Shown here in pieces: positions 35,905-45,022 of a stretch of 64,000 bases of DNA. Each line of letters begins with the position of its first letter. Position 1 is the first letter of the stretch. Location: the NCBI RefSeq assembly GCF_004795835.1, contig NZ_CP039249.1, positions 1,608,501-1,672,500 on the forward strand. Direction: 5' to 3'. Under the pieces are notes generated by a model, which made no database searches, had not been told where the DNA came from, and worked only from the letters and a program-made list of their open reading frames with translations. The stretch is from Sphingomonas sp. PAMC26645. GTDB lineage: Bacteria > Pseudomonadota > Alphaproteobacteria > Sphingomonadales > Sphingomonadaceae. The position numbers were made by a program, and so were the translations under genes.

Positions 35905-37251
35905 CTAGCGCGGCAGCTCGATGATCGCGTCGAGACCGCCGCCCACTCGATTCACCAGTCGAATCTCGCCACCAGCTTCCCGCACGATTGCGCGGGCCAG
36001 CGCCAGCCCCAGGCCGATCCCTCCCGTCTCCCGGTTCCGCGAGCTCTCTAGCCGGGTAAACGCGTCGAACACGTCGCCCATCCGATCCTCCGGGATACCG
36101 GGCCCCTGATCCGCTACGACGATTGCCACGGTCTTCGCCCCCGCCTCGACACGTACCTCCGCCGACACGCCGTATTTGATCGCATTCTCGATCAAATTGC
36201 GCACCGCTCGGCGGATCAGCGAGGGGCGCAGATGCATCCGCAGCCGCTCCGTCTCGACGAAGCTGACGTCGCTACCGATATCGCGAAAATCCTCGACCAC
36301 CGCATCGACCAGCGCAGCAAGATCGACGTCGGTCAGAGGCTCGCTCGGTCGCCCGAGCCGCGCCAGCGAGAGAATGTCGTCCAGCGTCCGGTTCATCTCC
36401 GCCACCGTATCGATCATCCGCGCCCGATCGACATCGTCCTCGACCGACTCGATGCGCACTCTTAGCGCCGCCAGCGGCGTACGCAGGTCGTGGCCAATCG
36501 CGCCGAGCATCCGGTCCTTCTCGTCGAGCATCCCCGTAACGCGCAATCGCAACGCGTTGAACGCCGCGATCAACGCGACGACATCATCGGGCCCATGCGG
36601 CGGCATCGGTGCGCCCAGATCGCCCGGCCGAAAACTCTCCGCCGCGCGCCGCAAATCCTGGAGCGGGCGCGAAATCCGTCGGACGATCCACAACACGGGC
36701 AGCAACACGATGATGTACAGGATCGCGGTCTGCGTCAGCACCGCGAGCAACAACCGCCAGCCGGGCTGCGGCCAAGGCGCGGTGATCGCCAGCCATCCGC
36801 GTCCGGGCTGCTCGATCGCGATCAGTAGCGTCGCGCCTTGCCGATCGCCACGTCGCAGCCCGTCGCGGCGGTGCGCATCGCTCGTCTCGTCGGTGGCGGG
36901 GCGAAGGCCGGTATCGATCCGCCCGACAATCAGTCCAAGATCGGCGAATTGCCGGCGCAGTTCGGTGGCGACTTCGGGATGGCGCTCGAACATCGCGGGT
37001 GAGATCGGATTGGCGGGCAAGCGGCGTACGCGGCCGCGGTCGGGGCTCAGCGCGCGGCCGCCATGTGCCTCGCGGTCCAACGCGTCGGCGATCCGCGTCG
37101 CGACCGGCCGCGTTGCCTGGGCAAGGCGGAACTCGGACCGATCGTGCAGGATCATGCCGAAGTTGATGACTTGCGCCACCAACAGCGCGAGCGCGATCAG
37201 CAATGCCATCTGGCCGGCGAGGCTGCGCGGCCAGGGCTTGAACCGCGTCAT
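35905..37251 (-). CDS. Sensor histidine kinase
   Basis: The 448-residue protein has a first membrane helix (LAGQMALLIALALLVAQVI), a periplasmic region of about 120 residues, a second helix (LLLAVLTQTAILYIIVLLPV), HAMP, the H-box AIGHDLRTPLAALRVRIES with phosphorylated histidine, N-box NLIENAIKYG, and G-boxes DQGPGIPEDRMG and GGIGLGLALA. The architecture resembles EnvZ/RstB. The stimulus is unknown. It starts 10 bp after the response regulator stop. Confidence 0.93.
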   Translation of the reverse strand: MTRFKPWPRSLAGQMALLIALALLVAQVINFGMILHDRSEFRLAQATRPVATRIADALDREAHGGRALSPDRGRVRRLPANPISPAMFERHPEVATELRRQFADLGLIVGRIDTGLRPATDETSDAHRRDGLRRGDRQGATLLIAIEQPGRGWLAITAPWPQPGWRLLLAVLTQTAILYIIVLLPVLWIVRRISRPLQDLRRAAESFRPGDLGAPMPPHGPDDVVALIAAFNALRLRVTGMLDEKDRMLGAIGHDLRTPLAALRVRIESVEDDVDRARMIDTVAEMNRTLDDILSLARLGRPSEPLTDVDLAALVDAVVEDFRDIGSDVSFVETERLRMHLRPSLIRRAVRNLIENAIKYGVSAEVRVEAGAKTVAIVVADQGPGIPEDRMGDVFDAFTRLESSRNRETGGIGLGLALARAIVREAGGEIRLVNRVGGGLDAIIELPR

Positions 37252-37261
37252 ACGGACCGGA

Positions 37262-37999
37262 TCACAGGCGCGTGACTTCGGCCGCCAGCGTATAGCCGCC
37301 ACCCCAGACCGTCTTGATCAGCTCGGGCGTCTTTGCATCCGCCTCGATCTTCCGACGCAACCGGCTGATCTGGTTGTCGATCGCACGGTCGAACGCAGCG
37401 GCCTCGCGCCCCTGGGTCAGGTCGAGCAACTGGTCACGCGTGAGCACCTGGCGCGGGCGCGTCACCAGCGCGAGCAGCAGGTTGTACTCGCCGGTCGACA
37501 GCGGCACCGAGACGCCCTCGCGATCGATTAGAGCGCGCTCACCCGATTTCAGGACCCAGCCGGCGAACCCGTAGGAACTGCTCTCCGGCGCATGCTGGCG
37601 CGATCCGCCCGCGGTCGCGCGCCGCAGCACCACCTTCACACGCGTCGCCAGTTCGCGCGGCGAGAACGGCTTCACGACATAATCGTCCGCGCCCATCTCG
37701 AGCCCGACGATCCGGTCCGTCTCCTCCGCGCGAGCGGTCAGCAAGATCACCGGCACGTCGCTGGTCGCGGCGATATGCCGGCACAGTGATAAGCCGTCCT
37801 CGCCCGGCATCATGATGTCGAGGATGACGAGATCGATCGCATATGCCGTCAGCCGCGTCCGCGCCGCCTCCGCATCGCCCGCCTGCGTGATGCGAAACCC
37901 CTGCTTGGTGAGATAAACGGCCAGCGGCTCGCGGATCGAGCGCTCGTCGTCGACGAGCAACAGGTGCGGCATATCTCCCATCGGGGCAGTGTCTAGCAT
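37262..37999 (-). CDS. OmpR-family response regulator
   Basis: The product has a receiver domain (LLLVDDERS with acidic pocket, VILDIMMPGEDG with the phosphorylated aspartate, and the conserved lysine in DDYVVKPFSPREL) and a winged-helix DNA-binding domain (ETDRIVGL linker, then RAIDNQISRLRRKIEAD and TVWGGGYTL). Three in-frame ATGs (37999, 37981, 37972) could start it; only the first has a weak GGA at suitable spacing. It is cotranscribed with the kinase. Confidence 0.93.
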   Translation of the reverse strand: MLDTAPMGDMPHLLLVDDERSIREPLAVYLTKQGFRITQAGDAEAARTRLTAYAIDLVILDIMMPGEDGLSLCRHIAATSDVPVILLTARAEETDRIVGLEMGADDYVVKPFSPRELATRVKVVLRRATAGGSRQHAPESSSYGFAGWVLKSGERALIDREGVSVPLSTGEYNLLLALVTRPRQVLTRDQLLDLTQGREAAAFDRAIDNQISRLRRKIEADAKTPELIKTVWGGGYTLAAEVTRL

Positions 38000-38049
38000 G
38001 GCGGCTGTCCAGGGGAAGCACCGACGCCCGATGCTTCCCCTCTTCCGAA

Positions 38050-38556
38050 TTATTGAGCAGGTGCAGATGCGGGCGGGGTCACGCCCTCACGGCGTTCGCG
38101 CCGATCGACATGGCGCATCTCGGCGGCGTTGGCGCGCTCGGTCGCGTCGATCGTGCCGTCGTGGTTGGCATCCATCCGATCGAACCGCTTCAGCGCGCGT
38201 GCCTCGAACTCCTCGCGCGTCACGCTGCCGTCACCGTTCGGATCCATCCGCCGACCCACGCCGTCATGCTTCCGGCCGCCCGGCGGCGGCACGGGGACGT
38301 CGCGACCGCTGGCGACCATCCGGTCGTGTAGCGCTTCGCGATAGGCGCGCATCTCGCCGGCGGTGATCCGGCCCTCATGATCGGTATCCATCTGTGCGAA
38401 GCGGGCATCGGCTTGCGCGATCGCCTCCGCGCGCGTGGAAACGCGGTTCGCATCCTGGCGCATTGGCGCAGGTGGCGTAGTAGGTGTCTGCGCGGTGCTA
38501 GCTGTGGACGTAACCGCGCTGGCGGCGAGCATCAGGGTGAGGACGGTCTTGCGCAT
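38050..38556 (-). CDS. Exported EF-hand calcium-binding protein
   Basis: The 168-residue precursor has a signal peptide (MRKTVLTLMLAASAVTSTAS) and three EF-hand loops: DTDHEGRITAGE, DPNGDGSVTREE and DANHDGTIDATE. It should bind calcium in the periplasm or outside; the partner is unknown. It is immediately upstream of the two-component genes on the same strand, so it may share their transcript or be sensed by them. Confidence 0.88.
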   Translation of the reverse strand: MRKTVLTLMLAASAVTSTASTAQTPTTPPAPMRQDANRVSTRAEAIAQADARFAQMDTDHEGRITAGEMRAYREALHDRMVASGRDVPVPPPGGRKHDGVGRRMDPNGDGSVTREEFEARALKRFDRMDANHDGTIDATERANAAEMRHVDRRERREGVTPPASAPAQ

Positions 38557-38682
38557 GTCGGTCTCCGGCGGAGTGGGACGAATTCCCATCGAATGACCAT
38601 CGATCTAAACCCCGGTTGTCGCAGGGTTTTGCCGCCCCTCCACCAATGTGTCGCAAGATATGTCAGGCGCGTGCTAGTCGGA

Positions 38683-39459
38683 CTAGGCGAAGATCGCGAC
38701 GCTCTGCATCTGTTCGGCGACCGGCGTGCCGTCCGCGTTCCAGATCGCCATCTGCTGGCTCGAACTACCCTCGCGTACGTAATCGGTGGTCGCGCGGAGC
38801 AGCCACCAGCCATCGCGCGTCACCGGCTGCGGACCGAGGATGTTGAGCAGCCACGTCATCGAACTGAGCGGGGCAGGGCCGCCCAGCAGTTTCAGCGCCG
38901 ACGGCGGTAGGCAGTCCGCGACCGCGATAAGCTCGACCATCGGATCGAGCCCGTCACGCTCGGCCAGCCGCACCCACCGCAGCCACTCCGCCGGCCCGAC
39001 GCCGTCATCCCGCCGATCGAGCAAGTCGAAGTTCCGCGAGAATGCCACCGCACTGTGGCCACGGAACGTCTGCGTCTCTGGCCCGGGCATCGGGAAATCC
39101 GGCGCGCTGCCGGCCTGGTGATCGACGCGCGAGGCGACCGCCCCCATGAACACGAACGTCGCGCGCAAGCCCAGTCCGGCCGCGCTCTCGACATCCGCCT
39201 GCACGAACGCGGCGTTGCGCCCGCGCCGCAACCGGCTCGCGCGGATCACGATTTCGCCGGAGAGGGGCCCGATGAAGGATACCTGCGCGGACCGGAGCGG
39301 CGGCAGGTCGACGTCCGACTTCTGCGCGGCATGCAGCGCGAGTGCGGCGGAGAAGCCGCCATACGCGGTACGGCCCTGGAGCCAGTTCTCGGGCACTGTC
39401 CCGCGCCAGCCACCGTCGATCGGTTCCAGCGCGTCGATCGCCTGCTTCAAACTGGTCAT
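38683..39459 (-). CDS. Acyl-CoA thioesterase, TesB-like double hot-dog
   Basis: The 258-residue protein has two hot-dog halves: an N-terminal part with GRTAYGGFSAALALHA, and a C-terminal part with MTWLLNILGPQPV and LRATTDYVREGSSSQQMAIW. Such enzymes hydrolyse acyl-CoA to free acid and CoA. It overlaps the acyl-CoA ligase by 4 bp, so ligase and thioesterase are made together. Confidence 0.85.
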   Translation of the reverse strand: MTSLKQAIDALEPIDGGWRGTVPENWLQGRTAYGGFSAALALHAAQKSDVDLPPLRSAQVSFIGPLSGEIVIRASRLRRGRNAAFVQADVESAAGLGLRATFVFMGAVASRVDHQAGSAPDFPMPGPETQTFRGHSAVAFSRNFDLLDRRDDGVGPAEWLRWVRLAERDGLDPMVELIAVADCLPPSALKLLGGPAPLSSMTWLLNILGPQPVTRDGWWLLRATTDYVREGSSSQQMAIWNADGTPVAEQMQSVAIFA

Positions 39460-41051
39460 GCGGCGGCAGCTCCCAACCGCTCGCGGAGTTCGCGCTTGAG
39501 AACCTTGCCGATCGCGCTGCGGGGTAGCTCGTCGGTGACATGGAGCGCGGAGAGGCGTTGCGTCTTGCCAAGTTGGCCGTTCACCCAAGCGAGGATCGCG
39601 GGGGTATCTTCGGCCGCATCGACACGGGGGACGTAGAATCCCACAGGCGTTTCGCCCCACGCCTCCGAAGGAACGCCGATCACCGCGCAGTCCGCCACCG
39701 CCGGGTGCTGCGCCAGCACCGTCTCCAGGTCGGACGGATAGATGTTAAAGCCGCCCGAGATGATCAGGTCCTTCTTCCGGTCCATCAGCGTCAGGAAACC
39801 GTCCTCGTCGAACCGCCCGACGTCGCCGTGGCGGATGTAGCGGTTGCCGTCTCCGTCATGCCATTCGGCGTCGCGTGTCGCCTCCGATCGGCCGTGATAG
39901 CCGTTCATCATCGCCGGGCTGCGGCCGACGACCTCACCCATCTCGCCGGGCGTGACCTCGACGCCGTCATCGTCGATCAGGCGGATTTCGTGCCCCGGCA
40001 TCGGCTGGCCGACGGTGTGGAGCTTGGTCGGGTTCGCCGTCGCATTCAGCGCGCAACTCGCGCCGCCTTCGGTCATGCCGTAGAATTCGACAAGCACGCC
40101 CGGCCAGCGCGCGACGACATCGGCCTTCAACGCCGCGGAGAACGGCGCGCTGGTGCTGGTCTTGAAGCGGAACGTCGACAGGTCGAAGTCATCGAAGTCG
40201 GGGAGTGCCATGATCCGCTGATACTGCACCGGGACCAGCATCGTGTGCGTCGCGCGGTATCGCTGCGCGAGTTCGAGATAGGCGCGCGCATCGAACTTGC
40301 CCATCAGGACGACGGTACCGCCCCAGCCGAGCGTCGGCAGGAAGCTGACCAGCGTGGTGTTCGAATAGAGTGGTGTCGCGATCATTGTGACGGCGGTGTC
40401 GAACCCTGCGGCAGTGTTGCGCGCGATATGCGCCCAGCGCATCGCGTGGCTCTGGACGATGCCCTTTGGCGTGCCGGTCGTGCCGGACGAGTAGATGATG
40501 TTGAACGGGTCTTGGGGAGCTATCTCGACGGGGGTTGGCTTTGCATCATCGGGCGCGAGCCAGTCCTCAAGACGGTAGAAAGCTTGTTCCCCCGCGAAGG
40601 CGGGGGCCCAGTCTGGACCCCCGCCTTCGCGGGGGAACATGACAGGCAGGGCTGTAAGCGTTTGCCCTTCCAAAGCCCGAGCATTCTCCGCATCGAGAAA
40701 CACCACCGGCGCGCCGCTATCCGCAATCATCGCCGCAATCGCAGCCGGCGTAGCGGACGGTGCGATCGGCGTCGCGACACACCCCGCGCGTACCGCACCA
40801 AGGAATACCGCCGCATACTCCGTCGTCGGCGCGGCAACGATCGCCACCGCCGTCCCCGGCGCAACCCCATGGCGCTGCAACGCCGCCGCGACCCGGTCCA
40901 TCATCCCGTCGAGCGTCCGATAGTCGATGCTGCCCTGCGCATCGGCAACGGCGACCCGATCCCCCCGTTCCAACGCATGCGCGCGGATCAGATCGGGGAG
41001 GGTGGCAAAGCCCGTGGCGAGCATGTCTGCAGCGGTCGTCATGCGACGCAT
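39456..41051 (-). CDS. Acyl-CoA synthetase (class I adenylate-forming) with palindrome-encoded insertion
   Basis: The enzyme activates a carboxylate to acyl-AMP and then acyl-CoA. The 531 residues contain the P-loop IIYSSGTTGTPKGIVQSH, FYGMTEGG, the hinge region GDVGRFDEDGFLTLMDRKKD and the late VLKREL with catalytic lysine before it (SAIGKVLKRE). Residues 138-156 ([19 protein letters not shown]) are encoded by a 55-bp family A repeat and fall between the predicted FLDAENA strand and RLEDWL, probably a surface loop. ATGs at 41051 and 41042 are both possible starts. Confidence 0.9.
   Translation of the reverse strand: MRRMTTAADMLATGFATLPDLIRAHALERGDRVAVADAQGSIDYRTLDGMMDRVAAALQRHGVAPGTAVAIVAAPTTEYAAVFLGAVRAGCVATPIAPSATPAAIAAMIADSGAPVVFLDAENARALEGQTLTALPVMFPREGGGPDWAPAFAGEQAFYRLEDWLAPDDAKPTPVEIAPQDPFNIIYSSGTTGTPKGIVQSHAMRWAHIARNTAAGFDTAVTMIATPLYSNTTLVSFLPTLGWGGTVVLMGKFDARAYLELAQRYRATHTMLVPVQYQRIMALPDFDDFDLSTFRFKTSTSAPFSAALKADVVARWPGVLVEFYGMTEGGASCALNATANPTKLHTVGQPMPGHEIRLIDDDGVEVTPGEMGEVVGRSPAMMNGYHGRSEATRDAEWHDGDGNRYIRHGDVGRFDEDGFLTLMDRKKDLIISGGFNIYPSDLETVLAQHPAVADCAVIGVPSEAWGETPVGFYVPRVDAAEDTPAILAWVNGQLGKTQRLSALHVTDELPRSAIGKVLKRELRERLGAAAA
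40585..40639. repeat. Family A palindromic repeat, copy 3, inside a coding sequence
   Basis: It starts TGTTCCCCCGCGAAGGCGGG and ends CTTCGCGGGGGAACA, 55 bp as in the intergenic copies. It lies within the acyl-CoA ligase and the reading frame is kept open through it. Because 55 is not a multiple of three, a few extra bases (for example a short target duplication) must have been gained or lost with it. Confidence 0.92.
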
Positions 41052-41115
41052 CGCTAGGCGAACGCGCCTGGCAATGCCATACGGTATATTCGAAAACCGA
41101 TGTCAGGAGACGCCG

Positions 41116-41730
41116 TTGCTGTTCTACGATAGCGCACTGCCCGCGCCCAACCCGCGCCGCGTCCGCATCTTCCTCGCCGAAAAGCATGTCCGCGTACCGA
41201 TGGCGCAGATCTCGATCCCCAAGGCCGAGCACAAGGCCGAGCCGTTCCTGGCGGTCAATCCGCTCGGCCAGACGCCTGCGCTGACGTTCGACGACGGCCG
41301 CGTGCTGACCGAGAGCGTCGCGATCTGTCGCTACTTCGAGATTCTCCATCCCGACCCGCCAATGTTCGGCCACGGCGCGCACAACATTGCGGAGATCGAC
41401 ATGTGGACACGGCGGATCGAACTGCGGCTGATGACGCCGTTGTCGATGGTCTGGCTGCATACGCATCCCTGGACCGCACGGATCGTCCAGCCGCAATATA
41501 CCGAGTTCGGCGAAAGCCAGCGCCCACGCGTGCTCGCCGCGATGGCGGAGTTCGATCGCGCGCTTGCCGGTCGCGACTGGCTTGATGGCGAGCGCTACAC
41601 GATTGCCGATATCGTCCTGCTCACGACGATCGACTTCGCCAAGTTCGTCGGCGTCGCGATGCCCGACGATCTCGAACATTTAAGGGCATGGCACGCTCGT
41701 GCCTCCGCCCGACCGAGTGCCCAAGCGTAA
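41116..41730 (+). CDS. Glutathione S-transferase family protein
   Basis: The 204-residue product has an N-terminal thioredoxin-like domain (PNPRRVRIFLAEK, NPLGQTPAL, TESVAICRYFE) and a helical C-terminal domain ending DWLDGERYTIADIVLL. This resembles the bacterial theta/beta-type enzymes. The TTG at 41116 was chosen because AGGAGA (41105-41110) lies 5 bases before it; upstream ATGs in frame lack a site and overlap the acyl-CoA ligase promoter. Confidence 0.85.
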   Translation: MLFYDSALPAPNPRRVRIFLAEKHVRVPMAQISIPKAEHKAEPFLAVNPLGQTPALTFDDGRVLTESVAICRYFEILHPDPPMFGHGAHNIAEIDMWTRRIELRLMTPLSMVWLHTHPWTARIVQPQYTEFGESQRPRVLAAMAEFDRALAGRDWLDGERYTIADIVLLTTIDFAKFVGVAMPDDLEHLRAWHARASARPSAQA

Positions 41731-41823
41731 CCGGCGCAGTTAACCAACTCGTTTCACACGATAGAAGTCCTTCCTCGGCTATCTCCGGCGCGGGACAGAC
41801 CGTGCCCGCAGGGGAGAAACCGA

Positions 41824-42555
41824 GTGCACAAGCTGATCGTCGTTGCGGCATTGTGCACGCTACCCACCGCCATATCCGCTCAGGAAGCGCCGACGGATGC
41901 GGCGATCGTCGTGCCGGCGCATACCGAGATGGTATTGCGCCTGGACGAGGAGATCGCGTCGGATCGCGCACGCGTCGGGCAAACCGTCGCTGTATCGGTC
42001 GCGCGGGACGTGATCGTCGATGGCGCGGTGTTGATCCCGCGCGGGGCTCCCGGCGTCGGCGCGGTCACCTTCAGGACCGGCAAGGGCGCGTTCGGCAAAT
42101 CCGGCAAGCTCGATATCGAACTGCGCTCGGTCGAAGTCGGCGGTCGTAGCGTACCCGTCGTTGGTCGCTATCACGCCGCCGGAGATGGCCGGACCGGCGA
42201 GACGATCGGGACGATCATCGTCGGCGGTGTCGTCGCGGGGGCGTTCGTCACCGGGCACAACGCCGTGTTCGAGGAAGGGCGCCAGTTCACCGCGTTCACC
42301 GGTGAGGCGACCCGGATCGCGCGTCCAGCGATACGGATGGCCCGGTACGCACCGCTGATCCCGCCCGCTGCCGCGTCGTTCGCGCGAGGTCCGGCCCTAG
42401 TGTCGCCATCCTACGCGACCGTGGCCTATAGTCCACCGGCCGCGATGGCCGCTCCACCAGCCTACGTAGCCGATGGCAGTTTCGCCCAAAGATTGGCTGC
42501 CGCCCAACCCGTTCGCGGTGGCGATCCGCGGCTGGGGTGGACGATCAGCGACTAA
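41824..42555 (+). CDS. Exported protein of unknown function
   Basis: The 243-residue precursor has a signal peptide (KLIVVAALCTLPTAISAQ). The middle contains VVPAHTEMVLRLDEEIASDRARVGQTVAVSV and a beta-rich stretch, then a glycine-rich hydrophobic segment (GTIIVGGVVAGAFVTGH) and a Pro/Ala-rich tail. The middle recalls SAF-like or TrbI-like beta domains but I cannot assign it. The GTG at 41824 follows GGGGAG. Confidence 0.7.
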   Translation: MHKLIVVAALCTLPTAISAQEAPTDAAIVVPAHTEMVLRLDEEIASDRARVGQTVAVSVARDVIVDGAVLIPRGAPGVGAVTFRTGKGAFGKSGKLDIELRSVEVGGRSVPVVGRYHAAGDGRTGETIGTIIVGGVVAGAFVTGHNAVFEEGRQFTAFTGEATRIARPAIRMARYAPLIPPAAASFARGPALVSPSYATVAYSPPAAMAAPPAYVADGSFAQRLAAAQPVRGGDPRLGWTISD

Positions 42556-42690
42556 CGTCCGGCCTTCACCGCCGTCTGCCCGAGCAGCGGATTCTTCGCT
42601 TCGTCGGTGCTGGGCTTGATGCTGTCGTCGATTGCCTTGCCCTCTCGTACGCGGCGATCGCCGCCGGCCAAGCCGCACTCGCCCTGATCG
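42552..42690 (-). pseudogene. Possible 3' remnant of an unidentified gene
   Basis: On the minus strand this stretch reads as a coding-like C-terminus (GDRRVREGKAIDDSIKPSTD then EAKNPLLGQTAVKAGR) ending at a stop that overlaps the stop of the plus-strand neighbour. No start codon or ribosome site supports it; the frame remains open upstream but its sequence looks random. A 15-base hairpin GCTTCTTTTAGAAGC (42705-42719) marks its upstream edge. It may be the tail of a lost gene, or chance. Confidence 0.25.
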
Positions 42691-43217
42691 TGAGGTCGGA
42701 CCGGGCTTCTTTTAGAAGCAGTGGGATCTCGCCGCGTTTGGCGGGGGCCGATTAAATAAGTCAGTCTTCGGAATGCTCCAGCGATTGTGTTGCGTGGGAG
42801 GCGAGGCAGGGGCCGTGGCGGGCAAGCTGGACGCCACGAGGGATTCCATCCCTGGCGGGAGCGATAAGGAAAATACGCTTTGCAACGTCGCGAATCTATG
42901 CGAGGGGAGCCGCATACCCAGTATTCAGATTGCCCGGACGCTCCGCTCCACTGATGACGCGGAGACGAGCCGGCCACGACGTTGGAGAGGGGATAAGGCG
43001 GAAGAGCGACCCAAACGAGGACGCATCTTCCGCCGTCCTTCTCACGAAACACCGGTAACGCCTTCAAACCCATAAGACATTGCGTCGCAGCGGTAATGTC
43101 CCTCGTCATCCACATACCGTTCGCTCGTCGCAGGTCGGCCAGGAATGCAGCTTTAGCTTGTCTGGTACGCCTCAATTGCCCTAGCGTAAGGCCTGTTTCG
43201 ACTTCGAGGTATTGCCG
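42691..43217. other. Gene-poor stretch with no assignable feature
   Basis: I see no convincing gene here. A 100-codon frame at 42773-43075 (+) has no ribosome site and no recognisable motif, and the opposite strand carries a long open frame with odd composition. Base composition is less biased than in neighbouring genes. It may be decayed or acquired DNA; no transposase or tRNA was recognised. Confidence 0.4.
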
Positions 43218-44519
43218 ATGGCCGCAGCGTATCAGTCCCATCCCGAGATCGCCGACGCATTGGCGATGAAGCGACGGGGCCTGACGCTCGCGCTGCTCAC
43301 CTTCACCTATTTCTTCAGCTACATGGACCGCCAGATTCTCGCGATCCTGCTCGAGCGGATCAAGGCGGACCTGCTGCTGACCGATACGCAGCTCGGGCTG
43401 CTGTCCGGACTCGTGTTCGCGATCTTCTATGCGACGTTGGGCATTCCGGTCGCACGGCTGGCCGATCGGACCAGCCGTCGCAACATCATTGCCGCCAGCC
43501 TGACGATCTGGAGCGCGATGACCGCGCTGTGCGGGCTCGCACAGAACTTCACGCAGCTGATGCTGTTCCGGATCGGCGTCGGCATCGGCGAGGCGGGGTC
43601 GAGCCCGCCAAGCCATTCGATCATCGCCGATCTCTACCCGCCCGAGAAGCGCGCGAGCGCGATGGCCGTGTATTCGCTCGGCGTGGTGCTCGGTGCAGGG
43701 TTCGGGACGCTGATCGGCGGAGTCGTCGCGCATAGCTATGGCTGGCGGATCGCGATGATGACCGTCGGTCTGCCGGGGATCGTGCTCGCCCTGCTGGTCC
43801 GCCTGTTCATGGTCGAGCCCCGCCGCGGCCTGTCCGATGCGGCGCGCGCAGTGGCGAAGCCGATGCCGAGCGTCGCGCAGGGGTTTGCGTCGATGTGGGC
43901 GAGTGCACCGGCGCGGCATCTGGTGGTCGGCGTGACGTTGACCTCGATGATCGGCTACGCGCTGACCGGCTGGGGACCGAGCTATATCCAGCGATCACTT
44001 GGCATCTCGATGCTTGATATCTCACGCTACATCGCGTTGCCGGGTGCGTTGTTCGGCGCGATCTCTGCGCTCGCAGGCGGCAAGATAGCCGACGTGCTCG
44101 CCAAGCGTCACGGGCTCCACGTCCAGGCTTGGGTCGTCCTCGTGATGAAGGGCCTGTCGCTCCCGTTCGCGCTCGCATTCTACCTGATCGATTCGCCGGT
44201 AGTCGCGATCGGCAGCTATTTCGTGTCGTTGATCTTCGCGAACTCGTATCTCGGGCCGAGCTTCGCACTGATCCAGCACCTTGCCCCGTTGCAAATCCGC
44301 GCGATGTGGGCGGCGATCACGCTGCTCGTCATCAACCTGGTCGGGCTGGGGCTCGGGCCGACGCTGGTCGGGTGGCTCAGCGATCTGCTCAAGCCCGGGT
44401 TCGGCGAGGATTCGCTGCGCTACGCGCTGATCATCATCGTGCTGATGACCCCCTGGGCACTGTTCCACTATTGGCGCGCAGGGGTTCTGCTCAAGCGAGC
44501 GGAGGATGCTGCGAGGTAG
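43218..44519 (+). CDS. Spinster-like MFS transporter
   Basis: The 433-residue protein has twelve hydrophobic segments. FTYFFSYMDRQILAILLE is typical of the spinster-like subgroup, RLADRTSRRNIIAASL is the MFS signature loop and GVGIGEAGSSPPSHSII is the family's helix 4 region. The substrate is unknown; such transporters often accompany aromatic or lipid catabolic genes in sphingomonads. GAGG precedes the ATG at 43218 by about 8 bases. Confidence 0.88.
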   Translation: MAAAYQSHPEIADALAMKRRGLTLALLTFTYFFSYMDRQILAILLERIKADLLLTDTQLGLLSGLVFAIFYATLGIPVARLADRTSRRNIIAASLTIWSAMTALCGLAQNFTQLMLFRIGVGIGEAGSSPPSHSIIADLYPPEKRASAMAVYSLGVVLGAGFGTLIGGVVAHSYGWRIAMMTVGLPGIVLALLVRLFMVEPRRGLSDAARAVAKPMPSVAQGFASMWASAPARHLVVGVTLTSMIGYALTGWGPSYIQRSLGISMLDISRYIALPGALFGAISALAGGKIADVLAKRHGLHVQAWVVLVMKGLSLPFALAFYLIDSPVVAIGSYFVSLIFANSYLGPSFALIQHLAPLQIRAMWAAITLLVINLVGLGLGPTLVGWLSDLLKPGFGEDSLRYALIIIVLMTPWALFHYWRAGVLLKRAEDAAR

Positions 44520-44530
44520 TCGCCTCTTCG

Positions 44531-44924
44531 TCAGGCTGGCGAAGCGGCGGCGGCGTCACCGTAGGCTGGCGCATCGCCCAATAACCACGCCATCGCACTT
44601 TTCCGGTCATCGAACACCGCCATGTCGTCGCGCACCGCGACGATCCGCTTCACCTGCAACCGCGCGAGCTTGCCGTTGTGCGACTTTGCGGGACTTCAGG
44701 GGGATAGTCAAAGCGACGCGCTGGAGCATCGCGACCACCTCCTGGGGCTGGATCGCGGACTGCGAGAAATTGCCCAACAGCATATGACGCTTGCCCGTTG
44801 CCAGCACGCGTCGGGCTTCGCGCTCCAGATCGCGAAGAAAGCCCTCGACATGCGGGACGGTCCAAAAGCCCGATGCCTCGACCTCGATGATGCCAGTCTC
44901 GAGATCGGTCGTGATCGTGTGCAT
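44531..44924 (-). pseudogene. Small cytosolic protein gene broken by a frameshift
   Basis: The first frame begins MHTITTDLETGIIEVEASGF and reads well to LKSRKVA near 44680, after which it becomes Arg-rich noise. A second frame continues sensibly (HNGKLARLQVKRIVAVRDDM, ending AMAWLLGDAPA...) to a stop at 44531. Restoring one CA dinucleotide at GTCGCACAAC gives a 131-residue protein. The family looks like a short STAS/SpoIIAA-like protein. Either the gene is inactive in this strain or the assembly has an error. Confidence 0.6.
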
Positions 44925-45022
44925 GACGCCCTCCGTGGAGGTGTCGGGATCGGCCGCTCGGCGTTAACGCCGCGTAACCAAACCGTTACGAGTGCGATTG
45001 TCGTTCGGCTTGTGACGGCGGA

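Noticed and set aside
42552..43919. Open frame of about 455 codons on the minus strand
   Set aside because: Much of it is antisense to the MFS gene and has no start signal; only its last 45 codons look coding-like, recorded separately at low confidence.
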